Source: Coemansia sp. RSA 487
Taxonomy: Eukaryota > Kickxellomycota > Kickxellomycetes > Kickxellales > Kickxellaceae
Length of the DNA: 64,000 nt
Direction: 5' to 3'
NCBI GenBank assembly: GCA_027577595.1
Contig: JANBRJ010000013.1
Span: 62,001 to 126,000 of the forward strand
The translations under genes were made by a program, and so were the position numbers. Below the pieces are notes generated by a model, which was not told the origin of the DNA, did no database searches, and saw nothing but the letters and a program-made list of their open reading frames with translations. Shown here piece by piece: positions 28,478-37,797 of this stretch (the first letter of the stretch is position 1; the number at the start of each line of letters is the position of its first letter).

Positions 28478-31192
28478 ATGAGTGCAAGCGTGACCCTTGC
28501 TGCGCAATTTCCAAACAGGAGACTGCTGAAGCCATTTGTCTCCCCTTCAAGAAACAAAGCATCCATCGCGAGCTCTGCACGCAAACCAAGTGGTTCTCTA
28601 AAGCGACTGTTTTCCGTACGCAAGTCTGGAACCAGCACCAGCAGCAGTGGCTCAACTACACCCACACAGCCATTCAAAAAACGCAAGCTTATAGCCGCAA
28701 CAAGCTTAGGCAAGGGCATCAGTGACGGCGACGAGAAGGAGAAGGAGAAGGAGAAGGAGAAGGGCGATGGTGATGACGACGACCAGAGACCGTGCTTGCC
28801 AGGTGTCAACTACAATGGCATGTCTGTGAAGCTGTTCAAGCCGTTTAGACCGCCCAGGGTGGTCAGACCAGATGGCGAGGGTGACGCATCAGCTGATGCG
28901 AATGGTCAGCCTATTAACGGCCGCATGCCTGGGACCAGTGGCGGACGGTCGTTGGGCATCCGCAACAGACGCGCTGGTCTGGCAAGAGGCCCTCGGTACA
29001 ACCCAGATACCGAAGACGCCGTTGTTCTTTTCCGTCCGCTCGAGCCTGGAGATGATAGGTCGGCCACAGCGGTCCCGGATTCCTCGAGCCTGACGCAGTC
29101 GTCTTTGTCGTCGACGTCGTCATCGACAGCCGGCTCTACGCTGAACGACAGGCAGCAAGTTGTGCCAGCAATCGCAGCGCGCAAATTCGGAAGCAATAGC
29201 AAGTCACTGAAGAGCCTTCTCGGCGGCGGAGAGACTGGCGAGCAGAAGCAAGTGGCCGTTGTCGTCGACCCGGTGCTTGGACGCAAGCTGCGCCCACACC
29301 AGGTCGAGGGCGTAAAGTTCCTCTACAGCTGCGTGACAGGCCAGGTGTACAAGGACTCGCTTGGTTGCATCGTAGCAGACGAGATGGGGCTGGGAAAGAC
29401 GCTCCAGTGCATCACAATCCTGTGGACGCTGCTGCAGCAGTCGCCAGACCCAGGGAAGCCGACAATAGAGAAATGCATTGTTGCGTGCCCCAGCAGTCTG
29501 GTGAAAAACTGGGCCAACGAGCTGGTCAAGTGGCTCGGATCGACCAAGATATCGCCGCTTGCGTGCGACAACAAGGGCACCAAGGAAAAGGTCACAGCCA
29601 GCCTGCGAAGTTTTGTATCGGCGCGCGGACGCATGATAATCCACCCCGTACTTATCATCTCGTACGAAACACTGCGCACGTATATCGACGTCCTGGGCTC
29701 TTCACCCATTGGCCTACTGATGTGCGACGAAGGACACAGGCTGAAGAACTCTGCGTCGCAAACATACCAGGCGCTGAACTCGCTGCAAGTCCAACGGCGC
29801 ATCATTCTCTCGGGCACTCCGATCCAGAACGACTTGACGGAGTACTTTTCGTTGCTGAACTTCACCAACCCTGGATTGCTTGGGGCGCCGCACGAGTTCC
29901 GCAAGCGCTTTGAGCTCCCGATTTTGCGTGGACGCGACTCCCTTGCCACCGATACCGAGCAGCAGAACGGAGACGCAAAGCTTGCGGAGCTGAACGGCAT
30001 CGCAAGCAAGGTCATCATTCGTCGCACCAACGATCTGCTGTCAAAGTACCTCCCTGTGAAGTACGAACACGTTGTGTTCTGCCCGCTGACCGACTTGCAG
30101 ACGGATCTGTATGAGCTGTTTCTAAAGTCCAAAGATGCGCGTGCTGCGATAGGCGAGGGCGGCAAGTGCTCTCTCCAAACCATCATCAATCTGGGCAAGC
30201 TCTGCAACCATCCGAGTCTGATTGACGTAAAGACTGCTGTCGATGGATACGAGACAGTCACGCCAAAGGAGTACTTTACAGACAACGTCGAGAAGGAGTC
30301 GTGCTCCTCGAATGCGGGCGGTGGTGGTGGTGGCCGGAGACGCGCAGCTGCAATGAACGCGTCGATGGGATTCGGCGGGCTCCAGTCATACGCTGACTCG
30401 TCTCGGGGGGGCAATGGAGGCCGCAAGCAGCCGTTCCACCCCAAGTGGTCCAGCAAGATGGCTGTCCTCGACCGGATGCTGCAGCAGATCAGCAAGGGCC
30501 CCGAAAAGGACAAGATTGTGCTTATCTCGAACTACACGCAAACGCTCAATCTCTTTGAGACGCTGTGTCGCGCACGCGGCTACGGCCACTACAGACTCGA
30601 CGGGTCAATGACTATCGGCAAGCGGCAGCACATCGTCGATCGGTTCAACGACCCCAAGGACAACGCATTCGTTTTCCTGCTCAGCTCCAAGGCAGGCGGC
30701 TGCGGAATCAATCTGGTCGGCGCAAACAGGCTGGTGCTCTTTGACAGCAGCTTCAACCCAGCGGACAACTTGCAGGCGTGCGGGCGCATTTGGCGCGACG
30801 GCCAGAAGAAAACATGCTACATTTACACGTTTGTCACGACGGGAACGGTCGAGGAAAAGATCTTCCAGCGCCAGTCGTACAAGACGTCGCTGTCCACGTG
30901 CGTTATTGACGAGCAGGAGCATGTCGAGCGGCATTTCTCGCGCGACCAGATGCGGCAGCTTTTCCACGCAAAGCTGCGTGGCCAGACGATGTCAGAGACG
31001 CACGACCAGTTCAAGTGCCGCCGCTGCGTGCGTGGCCGCCAGGCGATCAAGGCGCCAGAGCCCATGGACTTTGCAGACCACAACTCGTGGGACCACTACT
31101 GCGCATCAGACTGCCAGAAAATCCAGGACCAGTGCCTCAAGTCGTGCATGGGCAAGGATGTATCGTTTGTGTTCCAGTACAAGAGCCACTGA
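28478..31192 (+). CDS. RAD54: DNA repair and recombination ATPase Rad54
   Basis: Predicted 904-residue SNF2-family DNA translocase that works with Rad51 in homologous recombination. The N-terminus is disordered, with a KEKEKEKEK acidic/basic run. The core begins RKLRPHQVEGVKFLYSCVTG. Walker A is DEMGLGKT (about residue 300), motif II is DEGH (about 415) in the Rad54 form, motif III is LSGTPIQNDLTEYF, and the helicase C-terminal half includes SNYTQTLNLFE, RLDGSM, SSKAGGCGINLVGANRL and RIWRDGQKK (about 770). The C-terminus has the Cys-rich segment typical of Rad54 (FKCRRCVRGR, then DHYCASDC). A Gly-rich insertion (GGGGGGRRR) and a second Gly-rich stretch lie between the two lobes. The ATG at 28478 is the first in frame. 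It converges on the gephyrin-type gene, 119 bp away. Confidence 0.96.
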   Translation: MSASVTLAAQFPNRRLLKPFVSPSRNKASIASSARKPSGSLKRLFSVRKSGTSTSSSGSTTPTQPFKKRKLIAATSLGKGISDGDEKEKEKEKEKGDGDDDDQRPCLPGVNYNGMSVKLFKPFRPPRVVRPDGEGDASADANGQPINGRMPGTSGGRSLGIRNRRAGLARGPRYNPDTEDAVVLFRPLEPGDDRSATAVPDSSSLTQSSLSSTSSSTAGSTLNDRQQVVPAIAARKFGSNSKSLKSLLGGGETGEQKQVAVVVDPVLGRKLRPHQVEGVKFLYSCVTGQVYKDSLGCIVADEMGLGKTLQCITILWTLLQQSPDPGKPTIEKCIVACPSSLVKNWANELVKWLGSTKISPLACDNKGTKEKVTASLRSFVSARGRMIIHPVLIISYETLRTYIDVLGSSPIGLLMCDEGHRLKNSASQTYQALNSLQVQRRIILSGTPIQNDLTEYFSLLNFTNPGLLGAPHEFRKRFELPILRGRDSLATDTEQQNGDAKLAELNGIASKVIIRRTNDLLSKYLPVKYEHVVFCPLTDLQTDLYELFLKSKDARAAIGEGGKCSLQTIINLGKLCNHPSLIDVKTAVDGYETVTPKEYFTDNVEKESCSSNAGGGGGGRRRAAAMNASMGFGGLQSYADSSRGGNGGRKQPFHPKWSSKMAVLDRMLQQISKGPEKDKIVLISNYTQTLNLFETLCRARGYGHYRLDGSMTIGKRQHIVDRFNDPKDNAFVFLLSSKAGGCGINLVGANRLVLFDSSFNPADNLQACGRIWRDGQKKTCYIYTFVTTGTVEEKIFQRQSYKTSLSTCVIDEQEHVERHFSRDQMRQLFHAKLRGQTMSETHDQFKCRRCVRGRQAIKAPEPMDFADHNSWDHYCASDCQKIQDQCLKSCMGKDVSFVFQYKSH

Positions 31193-31311
31193 GGTTTTAC
31201 TTCCCCCTCCCTTCCTTCAAATGATTGTGTTATATGGTACTTTTTATTTTCTTGCTATTGCAAACCTTGTTTTATCAACCGGAAGCCACAGTGAACCAAA
31301 ATAAACCAAGC

Positions 31312-33447
31312 TCAGGAAAAGTGTGGTGGTGCAATGACTACAGCGGTAACAAGCTCGCCGCTCGTGACGGTTCCCTTGTTGTTTGCTCCGCGTGGCAAAG
31401 ATATCAGCGCATTGGAGCGCTGCATGCTGGCCACGCGGCTGCTCTGCTGCTTCTGATCGACCATCCGAACCGTCCACTTGCACGTCCTCTGGTTCCAGAC
31501 CAACGACCCGCGCACATACTCTGGGCGCACACGATCGAGAGTCACGTCGGGGCCCTCGAAGGCGGCGACGACGCTGGGCCGCAGCACACACAGCGCCTCT
31601 TGCGTGACGCGCCCATCGTACACGATTTTAGCAGCAGCAGGCCCATCCCGCTTCATGTATCCCGATAGCAGTCTAACAGCTGGAGCGACAAACATATGGA
31701 ACGCCACCAGGGCAGAGACTGGGTTGCCAGGCAATGCAAATATAAACTTTTTCGTCTTTTCGTCATCGGTCGGGATGGTGGCAAATGTGGTGGGTTTGGA
31801 CGGCTTCATTGCCACCCGCCCAAACCGGATATGGCCGCCAAGCCGTTGCTCAACGACGGGCTTGAGCCAGTCACGCTCGCCCATGCTGACACCCCCTGTG
31901 GTGATTATGCCCTGGCACTGGTCCAGCGCCCCACGGATCGTCTGCGCAATAAGGTCCGGGTCGTCGCGCACAACGCCCAGATCCATAATTTCGCAACCCA
32001 GCGCCTTTAGCCCCGCAACAAGCGCTGGTCTGTTGCAATCTCTAATCGCGCCATATGCCAAGGCGCCCGGAGACAAATCGACATTGCCATCGTTTACATT
32101 TGGGCTCGAGACATCCACAACCTCGTCGCCAGTCGACATGACTGCAATCCTGGGTGCCGTGTACACGGAGAATGTGCGGTTCCCAGATACCGCCAGTGTG
32201 CCGATCTCGCCGCCCACAGTAGTGACTACGTCACCCGCATGCAGAACAGTCGCTCCTTTCGACAGATCGTGTCCAATTGCTCGTACATGCTGGCCCGGCT
32301 GCACCGTTCCCGAATCCAAGATACGCACTTGCTGCTCTTCCTCCTCTCCATCAGCACCATTATTGGCGTCGCGATCCGCCAAAAGCAGCTCTGTATCCTC
32401 AACCATCACCACTGCATCTGCACCAGGGGGCATTGGCGCACCCGTAGTTATGCGTACGATCTGCCCCGGTTTAAGAGGATTGTCCTCCGTGACTGCATCG
32501 GCTGTTGATCCTGCAGTGGATGATCCGCGCACAGCATAGCTTCCAGGCCCATCGGCCGCAACCACCGCATACCCGTCCATGACTGACGCCGGATACCCCG
32601 GAACGTTCTCTTGTGCAACCACGTCCTTGGCTATGACCTGCCCCGGCTGAATATCGCTCAACGGAAGCTCCACAGGGTCCATAACCGCAACACTTGAAAG
32701 AACAAGGCTAAGCGCCGTGGACACTGGGATCATAGGATACGGCGACTTGCGTTTCCTATGTACCACGCTTGCTCCAAGATCATTGGAAACTCCAGTGGCC
32801 ATAGGCATTTCCCCATCAGGCAGGTCCTTTGTTTCTTCTCTGGAACAGCCGCATAAAGCTGGCTGCCGCCGCTCAGATGTCTTCTGGCCTGCCGCTATGT
32901 CTGCTTCTTCGGCGGGATGCAAATGTCTGGTTCCTGAGCGCGCCATAAGCGTATCGATGGCGTGGGGCAAAACCGGGAGAACCTGTTGCACATTCTCTGT
33001 TGACCCCTTTTTGCTTCCAGGCACCGCAAGCACAATAGCCACGTCATTGACAACACCTGCAGCGACTTGACTTAGTGCAGCCATCGGGGTGATATTCAGC
33101 GACCCGACCACCATGGCCGTAGCTAACGCAGGAAGCTGTTTAGTAAACAAGGGCTCAATGGCACCCACCGTCACATCGCTTGGAGATATACCTGTTCCAC
33201 CGGTGACGATAACTAGACGACAAAGGGGCTCGTCATCGTCAGAGAAAGCCCGTGGCCTGCACCAGTTTTGCACAGTGTCATGTATCTGCTGTTTGTCGTC
33301 TGGAACTACAGAGGTGGCTACTATGGTCCACCGCTTTGCGCTTTGCGCATATGTTAGTACTTGGGCCAGTGCTGGGCCGCTGGTATCTGCTGCTTGGCCC
33401 TTGGAGCACTTGTCGCTAACTGTCAGGATTCCCACTGGAATGGACAT
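31312..33447 (-). CDS. cnxE: Gephyrin/CnxE-type molybdenum cofactor biosynthesis protein (MogA-MoeA fusion)
   Basis: Predicted 711-residue bifunctional enzyme for the last steps of molybdenum cofactor synthesis: molybdopterin adenylylation (MogA/G domain) and molybdate insertion (MoeA/E domain). Residues 1-165 form the G domain (VGILTVSDKCSKGQAADTSG, then VTGGTGISPSDVT). A linker of about 70 residues follows. The E domain runs from about 240 to the end: PLSDIQPGQVIAKDV, MDGYAVV near 289, GVSMGERDWLKPVVEQRL, PSKPTTFATIP and FALPGNPVSALVAFH. The order G then E is that of animal gephyrin and differs from plant Cnx1. The start is the ATG at 33447 (MSIPVGILTVSD); the frame extends 12 codons upstream only from a TTG. 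Its presence implies that this fungus uses molybdoenzymes such as nitrate reductase, sulphite oxidase or xanthine dehydrogenase. Confidence 0.95.
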   Translation of the reverse strand: MSIPVGILTVSDKCSKGQAADTSGPALAQVLTYAQSAKRWTIVATSVVPDDKQQIHDTVQNWCRPRAFSDDDEPLCRLVIVTGGTGISPSDVTVGAIEPLFTKQLPALATAMVVGSLNITPMAALSQVAAGVVNDVAIVLAVPGSKKGSTENVQQVLPVLPHAIDTLMARSGTRHLHPAEEADIAAGQKTSERRQPALCGCSREETKDLPDGEMPMATGVSNDLGASVVHRKRKSPYPMIPVSTALSLVLSSVAVMDPVELPLSDIQPGQVIAKDVVAQENVPGYPASVMDGYAVVAADGPGSYAVRGSSTAGSTADAVTEDNPLKPGQIVRITTGAPMPPGADAVVMVEDTELLLADRDANNGADGEEEEQQVRILDSGTVQPGQHVRAIGHDLSKGATVLHAGDVVTTVGGEIGTLAVSGNRTFSVYTAPRIAVMSTGDEVVDVSSPNVNDGNVDLSPGALAYGAIRDCNRPALVAGLKALGCEIMDLGVVRDDPDLIAQTIRGALDQCQGIITTGGVSMGERDWLKPVVEQRLGGHIRFGRVAMKPSKPTTFATIPTDDEKTKKFIFALPGNPVSALVAFHMFVAPAVRLLSGYMKRDGPAAAKIVYDGRVTQEALCVLRPSVVAAFEGPDVTLDRVRPEYVRGSLVWNQRTCKWTVRMVDQKQQSSRVASMQRSNALISLPRGANNKGTVTSGELVTAVVIAPPHFS

Positions 33448-33499
33448 TCTCTTGAATTGCAAAAAGAAATATAAACAAGGCAAGAGTTACTTGATATAC

Positions 33500-33536
33500 A
33501 TAAAATAAAATAAAATAAAATAAAATAAAATAAAAA
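33500..33536. repeat. (AAAAT)n microsatellite
   Basis: About seven pentanucleotide units in the leader region of the gephyrin-type gene (aaaataaaataaaat). On the coding strand it is a run of TTTTA. Confidence 0.85.
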
Positions 33537-34586
33537 GATTAAATGTTTCAGGAGAGTTTCGACTGAAACGGACAAGGGGAAGGATCAAATATTGACAACC
33601 GAATTTTTCTAGCCCTAAACAACCAGAATATTCTCTCCACAATTGATCAAAGCTTTGAATACAGGTCTGATGACCAATGCACACACATAAAAGATTGCAC
33701 AATAGAAGAGGGCGGAGAATTTAGCTACACAGGTTTGGAACCAGATCACCTTTCCTAGTGTATAGACAGTCACATTCGTCCGCAGCAACACAATAACAGC
33801 CGGAGTTTTGCCAGCAACAGTCTGAATCGGTTTAAAGAGTGGACGGACGTTACCAAAATGGCAAAAGAACAGCCCAATTACTGCGCTATTCAGTGTCTAA
33901 AACAGTCTTGGAGAATAACCTCGCCCTTACATCCATAACAGCACTGCTTCGGAAATGAGTGCTTTCTTTTATCGGCCAAAGTGCGCGATTCCGAAGGGGA
34001 AATCTTTGAATCCGAACTTTGTCCGACAAAGCTGGGGGATATAAACAGATGGGGCCAAGAGTGTAAATATGTGGACAATCGACTCTACTGGATAAACACG
34101 TGTATCAAGATTTCAGCAGCAACTGCCATCAACTACTCAAAGCCTATCGTATAAGGCTAGGCGCTTTCGAATCCAATTGGAATTTAGTACCAATGGCCTT
34201 GATATATATTCCCCCACTGCTGGTAAACATCGCGATGGGCTGATTCAATGTTTGTTTATTCGTTAGTGTATTTCTATTTTTCATGCTAAACTATCGAAGA
34301 GGCTCAGCAGGTGACTTCCTCGACCACACGCGTCTGTATTTGTCACTCCAATGCACACATTATCTTTAATGGGGATGGACGCGTTGCCACGCCATCTATT
34401 TCCAGCTAGTAGTGTGGTATAACCCCCTGTCTGTATACATTCAGCTTTAGATCAGGAGATGAGTACATGTGTCCAGGTTCTGTTGGGAGTAATAAACAAC
34501 CTCTCTGCTCGCACACAGGCTTAACCACACCACTTCGCTCACTCTTTATCGCTGGAGCCATTCCGTGCATAAGCGGTGCGATCGAG

Positions 34587-34594
34587 TATATAAG
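34587..34594 (+). promoter_or_regulatory. TATA box upstream of the RasGEF
   Basis: A clean TATATAAG, one of the few strong TATA boxes in the window. Transcription would be expected to begin some 25-40 bases downstream, which puts the ATG at 34630 very close to the 5' end of the mRNA and leaves the ATG at 34771 with a leader of about 150 nt. Confidence 0.5.
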
Positions 34595-34730
34595 CTATTT
34601 CTAGGCCCAAAGCCCTGACAACTCAGTTTATGCAATTACCAATGTTGCGGATTTTTTCTAAGACATTTTCCAATTCATTCACAGCCTTGTCTTTTTGTTT
34701 CACATTTTCCATTATATTATATTATTTGTA

Positions 34731-34732
34731 CT

Positions 34733-34759
<27 letters not shown>
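34731..34759. repeat. (TTA)n microsatellite
   Basis: About nine trinucleotide units in the leader of the RasGEF gene. If translated from the upstream ATG they would give a run of Ile. Confidence 0.85.
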
Positions 34760-34763
<4 letters not shown>

Positions 34764-34770
34764 TCTACCT

Positions 34771-37683
34771 ATGGCGTTTTATTACAACCAGGGCAACATC
34801 GCCGATCGAAAAGACTCGTTATTAGAAAAGACAAACAACGCCGCACTCTTGAACAACTGCTCTCACGCAGCAAACACAGATAACCGGATACGCAACCGTC
34901 AACGCAGACAGCCTGGCGATAAGGATGCTACGGACCAAGCGCTCGGACATATGAATATGAACAATGCACAAACCACGACAAACAATAGTGGTCGGCGGCG
35001 AGAAAGGCTAGGCGAAACGCTACGGATGGCCCGGCAAGGCGTTTCGCGGCGAGAGGCAACACGACTAGCAAAGATCTTTGGCGAGTCAAGCGCTACAGAC
35101 TCGCCAGACCACGCATCGTCAGCCGCAGCAACAGGCACAAAACACAGCGGAGGACGGCGACGTGGAGGCGGCGGCGGCGGCAGCGACCGGCAGGTGTCGG
35201 TTGCAGAAGTCATAGAGTCCAATCTGGAGCCCAAGGAGCTTCTTCTCAACAGCGCAGGACGCGTAAGCTACGGGACGTGGAGGGGCTTGATCATGTGCCT
35301 GACCTCGATCCACCAGAAAACGGACGATTTTGTCAGCATATTTATGCTGTCTTTCCGGTCCTTTGCAACCCCCACAGATCTTGCCGAAGCACTGGTCACC
35401 AGGGCTCGTAACGTCGCCCACGCAGACGCAAGACTGTCTTCGTTGGACTTAAAGCTATGGCACGACCGCGTGCAAGCGCCGATCCAGTACAATGTTTTCC
35501 ACATCATTCGACTCTGGTACAGTGATTTTTGGTATCCGACCGTTGATAACGTATCGCTCAATTACCTGTGCGCCTTCCTGCTTAACGAGTACCTTCCCAG
35601 CCGTCATGGGTCATCAGCGAAAGAGTGCCAGAAGCTGCTTCGCCAAATCTCGTCGAAAAACTGTGCCATTGATCTGCGCTCCCTTGCTGCATCGCCTGCC
35701 ACCTCGCTGATGCCGCTTGGTCTTAGTCGACCCCGTGCGCTAAAGTCCCCAGTCATGGAGCATTTGGAAATCCTTAGCCCTACAAACGTCGCATCCCGCC
35801 AAAAGAGCACGCTCTCGAAACATCATAAGCATGACACGCCCACCAAGAAAGCAACAAAGCAGCATTCGGCCAGCTATAGGGATAACATACCGAAAAGGAA
35901 TGCTGGTTTGCCCACGGATGCCGTTAGAACCCTCAACAGCGAAGATGCGTCACTCAATAACGCAAACAACGACAGCAGTCACAGCAATAGTCTCGACAGA
36001 TCAAACCAGCGGAGCACTCCAAAGCGCAAGAACCTTTTACGGAGGCTGTTCAGTAAGCAGCGCCGCAATAGAAGCAACACTCACAATTCGTCTCATAGCC
36101 GGGCTGAGACAAACGCAACCAACACTGATGACGAATCTGTAGCCCCTGAGTTTGCTGCCACAAGAGAAGGAAGCGTTGCTTCGGGTGTGTACATTGAGGA
36201 AAGCGCTAGACGACTGCCTCCGCCATCAGTAAGGACCGGAGGTGGACTATCGACAACGGACAAGTTGTCACCAGCCAGGGAGCGAATGCTTGCAGAAATA
36301 AACACCCAAACGGAAGCGGACGGCGAAGGAGGCCGCCATCCAATAACCAGAAGCCCCCGCAGCGACGCCTCAAGCTCGTCCAGCGAAGGGCCCGACATTT
36401 CCGATCTCCTTATGGCCACAGTTGGAATGGATCTTTCATACGAGGCCTATCGGCAAATATCGCACATAACCCATGTTAATCCGCTTGATGTTGCTTGTCA
36501 GCTCACGATTATCGAGAGTAGCTGCTACTGTATGATCCAGCCAGCCGAATTGCTCAACAAGGAGTTTAGCCTCGGATGCAATTCGCACGCAGTCAACGTG
36601 CGGCAGATGTCTCGGTGGTGCACACAGATTACACGCTGGGTTTCTGTTCTGATTCTGTCCGAGGCAACACCCGAACGCCGCTGCCGCATGCTAAAGTACG
36701 CGATCCAGCTCGGCACCCACCTGCTTGCGCTCAAGAACTACGATGGAGTAATGGCTATAAAGGCCGCCATCTTTAGCGCGGCGGTTATGCGGCTCAAGCG
36801 ATCATGGTCATTGCTGCCAAAGAAATTCGACCTCATGTCAAAGCGCCTTCATGAGGCCATGGATTCCGAACGCAACTTTGCGAATTACCGTGCTGTGCTT
36901 CATCGCTCGCAACCGCCCTTGCTCCCATTCCTGGGCCTATACTTGACCGATTTGACGTTTCTTGAGGATGGGAACCCTACGTATCGCCGCTTTGTGCTTC
37001 CTCACGAGAACCCGCAGCTTCAAAAGCATCTCAGCCACCAAACAGCCCATGGCTCGGACAAGCATGGCGACGATTACCATATGGATGACAAGCAAGATGC
37101 TGACAAGAGCCATTGTCCAAGTAGTGACATTGGCACTAGCGATCCTGCCAGCAGACAGGCGTACCACCAACAAGACGACACAGAAACGCAAGCTAGCACG
37201 TCCCAACAGCAGCAGCAACAGCAGCAGCAAATGTCATCGTCGGTGAAGCTGACCGGACAGACGTGTGCGTTGTTTGCAAAGCGCAACGAAGTCGATTTAC
37301 AAAGCCGCTCGATCTTGATCAACTTTGAAAAGTCCTACAGAGTGGCGTCGATTCTACAAGAGATCCGCAAGTTCCAAGTCGAGTACAGCGGCAACTTTAC
37401 GATGGCGATCCCGGGGCTCCAACAATACCTTATTGAGCAATGGGACCGGTGCGAAGCGGAAGGCTACGACGACGAAAAGATATACAACATGAGTCTTCAG
37501 CGCGAGCCGCGTGCTGCATGTCCCTTGAATACAGGCTATGTATCCGAAGGTGCTGGGAGCCGTGTGTTGCACCACCAACCCGTCCAATCAGCCATGCGGC
37601 TTACCCGCTTGCTTCCAGGCGCCGCTCAACGTCTCCGTGGCAGAGAAATTTCAGATGCAGCGTTTCCTAGTTTTTTCGAATAG
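34771..37683 (+). CDS. Ras guanine nucleotide exchange factor (Cdc25 family)
   Basis: Predicted 970-residue protein that activates Ras-type GTPases. A RasGEF N-terminal (REM) domain starts near residue 163 (YGTWRGLIMCLTSIHQKTDD, then FVSIFMLSFRSFATP). A long Ser/Asn-rich disordered region with basic clusters follows. The Cdc25-type catalytic domain covers about 548-910 (INPLDVACQLTIIESS-like core, FLGLYLTDLTFLEDGNPTY, INFEKSYRVASILQEIRKFQ, ending YNMSLQREPRA). Inside the catalytic domain, between the ENPQLQ and INFEKSY segments, sits an extra loop of about 90 residues with a poly-Gln run. The frame is also open from an ATG at 34630, adding 47 residues that end in a run of Ile coded by an ATT microsatellite; I treat that as leader sequence because of the repeat and the TATA position, but it cannot be excluded. 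Confidence 0.88.
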   Translation: MAFYYNQGNIADRKDSLLEKTNNAALLNNCSHAANTDNRIRNRQRRQPGDKDATDQALGHMNMNNAQTTTNNSGRRRERLGETLRMARQGVSRREATRLAKIFGESSATDSPDHASSAAATGTKHSGGRRRGGGGGGSDRQVSVAEVIESNLEPKELLLNSAGRVSYGTWRGLIMCLTSIHQKTDDFVSIFMLSFRSFATPTDLAEALVTRARNVAHADARLSSLDLKLWHDRVQAPIQYNVFHIIRLWYSDFWYPTVDNVSLNYLCAFLLNEYLPSRHGSSAKECQKLLRQISSKNCAIDLRSLAASPATSLMPLGLSRPRALKSPVMEHLEILSPTNVASRQKSTLSKHHKHDTPTKKATKQHSASYRDNIPKRNAGLPTDAVRTLNSEDASLNNANNDSSHSNSLDRSNQRSTPKRKNLLRRLFSKQRRNRSNTHNSSHSRAETNATNTDDESVAPEFAATREGSVASGVYIEESARRLPPPSVRTGGGLSTTDKLSPARERMLAEINTQTEADGEGGRHPITRSPRSDASSSSSEGPDISDLLMATVGMDLSYEAYRQISHITHVNPLDVACQLTIIESSCYCMIQPAELLNKEFSLGCNSHAVNVRQMSRWCTQITRWVSVLILSEATPERRCRMLKYAIQLGTHLLALKNYDGVMAIKAAIFSAAVMRLKRSWSLLPKKFDLMSKRLHEAMDSERNFANYRAVLHRSQPPLLPFLGLYLTDLTFLEDGNPTYRRFVLPHENPQLQKHLSHQTAHGSDKHGDDYHMDDKQDADKSHCPSSDIGTSDPASRQAYHQQDDTETQASTSQQQQQQQQQMSSSVKLTGQTCALFAKRNEVDLQSRSILINFEKSYRVASILQEIRKFQVEYSGNFTMAIPGLQQYLIEQWDRCEAEGYDDEKIYNMSLQREPRAACPLNTGYVSEGAGSRVLHHQPVQSAMRLTRLLPGAAQRLRGREISDAAFPSFFE

Positions 37684-37797
37684 ATTGCAAAAAATGGCCA
37701 ATGAGGCCTTGTTCATATTTTTGATGTATTTTTAAGATTACATATAGCAATAGAAATCTGAAGGCAAAAAAAAACTACTGTAGATTCAAGGCTTTTT

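Larger units (their letters stand above)
33448..34770. promoter_or_regulatory. Divergent region between gephyrin-type gene and RasGEF
   Basis: About 1.3 kb. Next to the gephyrin start is an (AAAAT)n pentanucleotide repeat (about 33500-33535). The middle has no supported gene; a 62-codon minus-strand frame near 33890-34078 has no recognisable features. The right end holds a TATA box and a (TTA/ATT)n microsatellite (34731-34759), described with the RasGEF. Confidence 0.5.

Noticed and set aside
29323-30513. 396-codon minus-strand frame inside RAD54
   Set aside because: Antisense to conserved SNF2 motifs; a composition effect.
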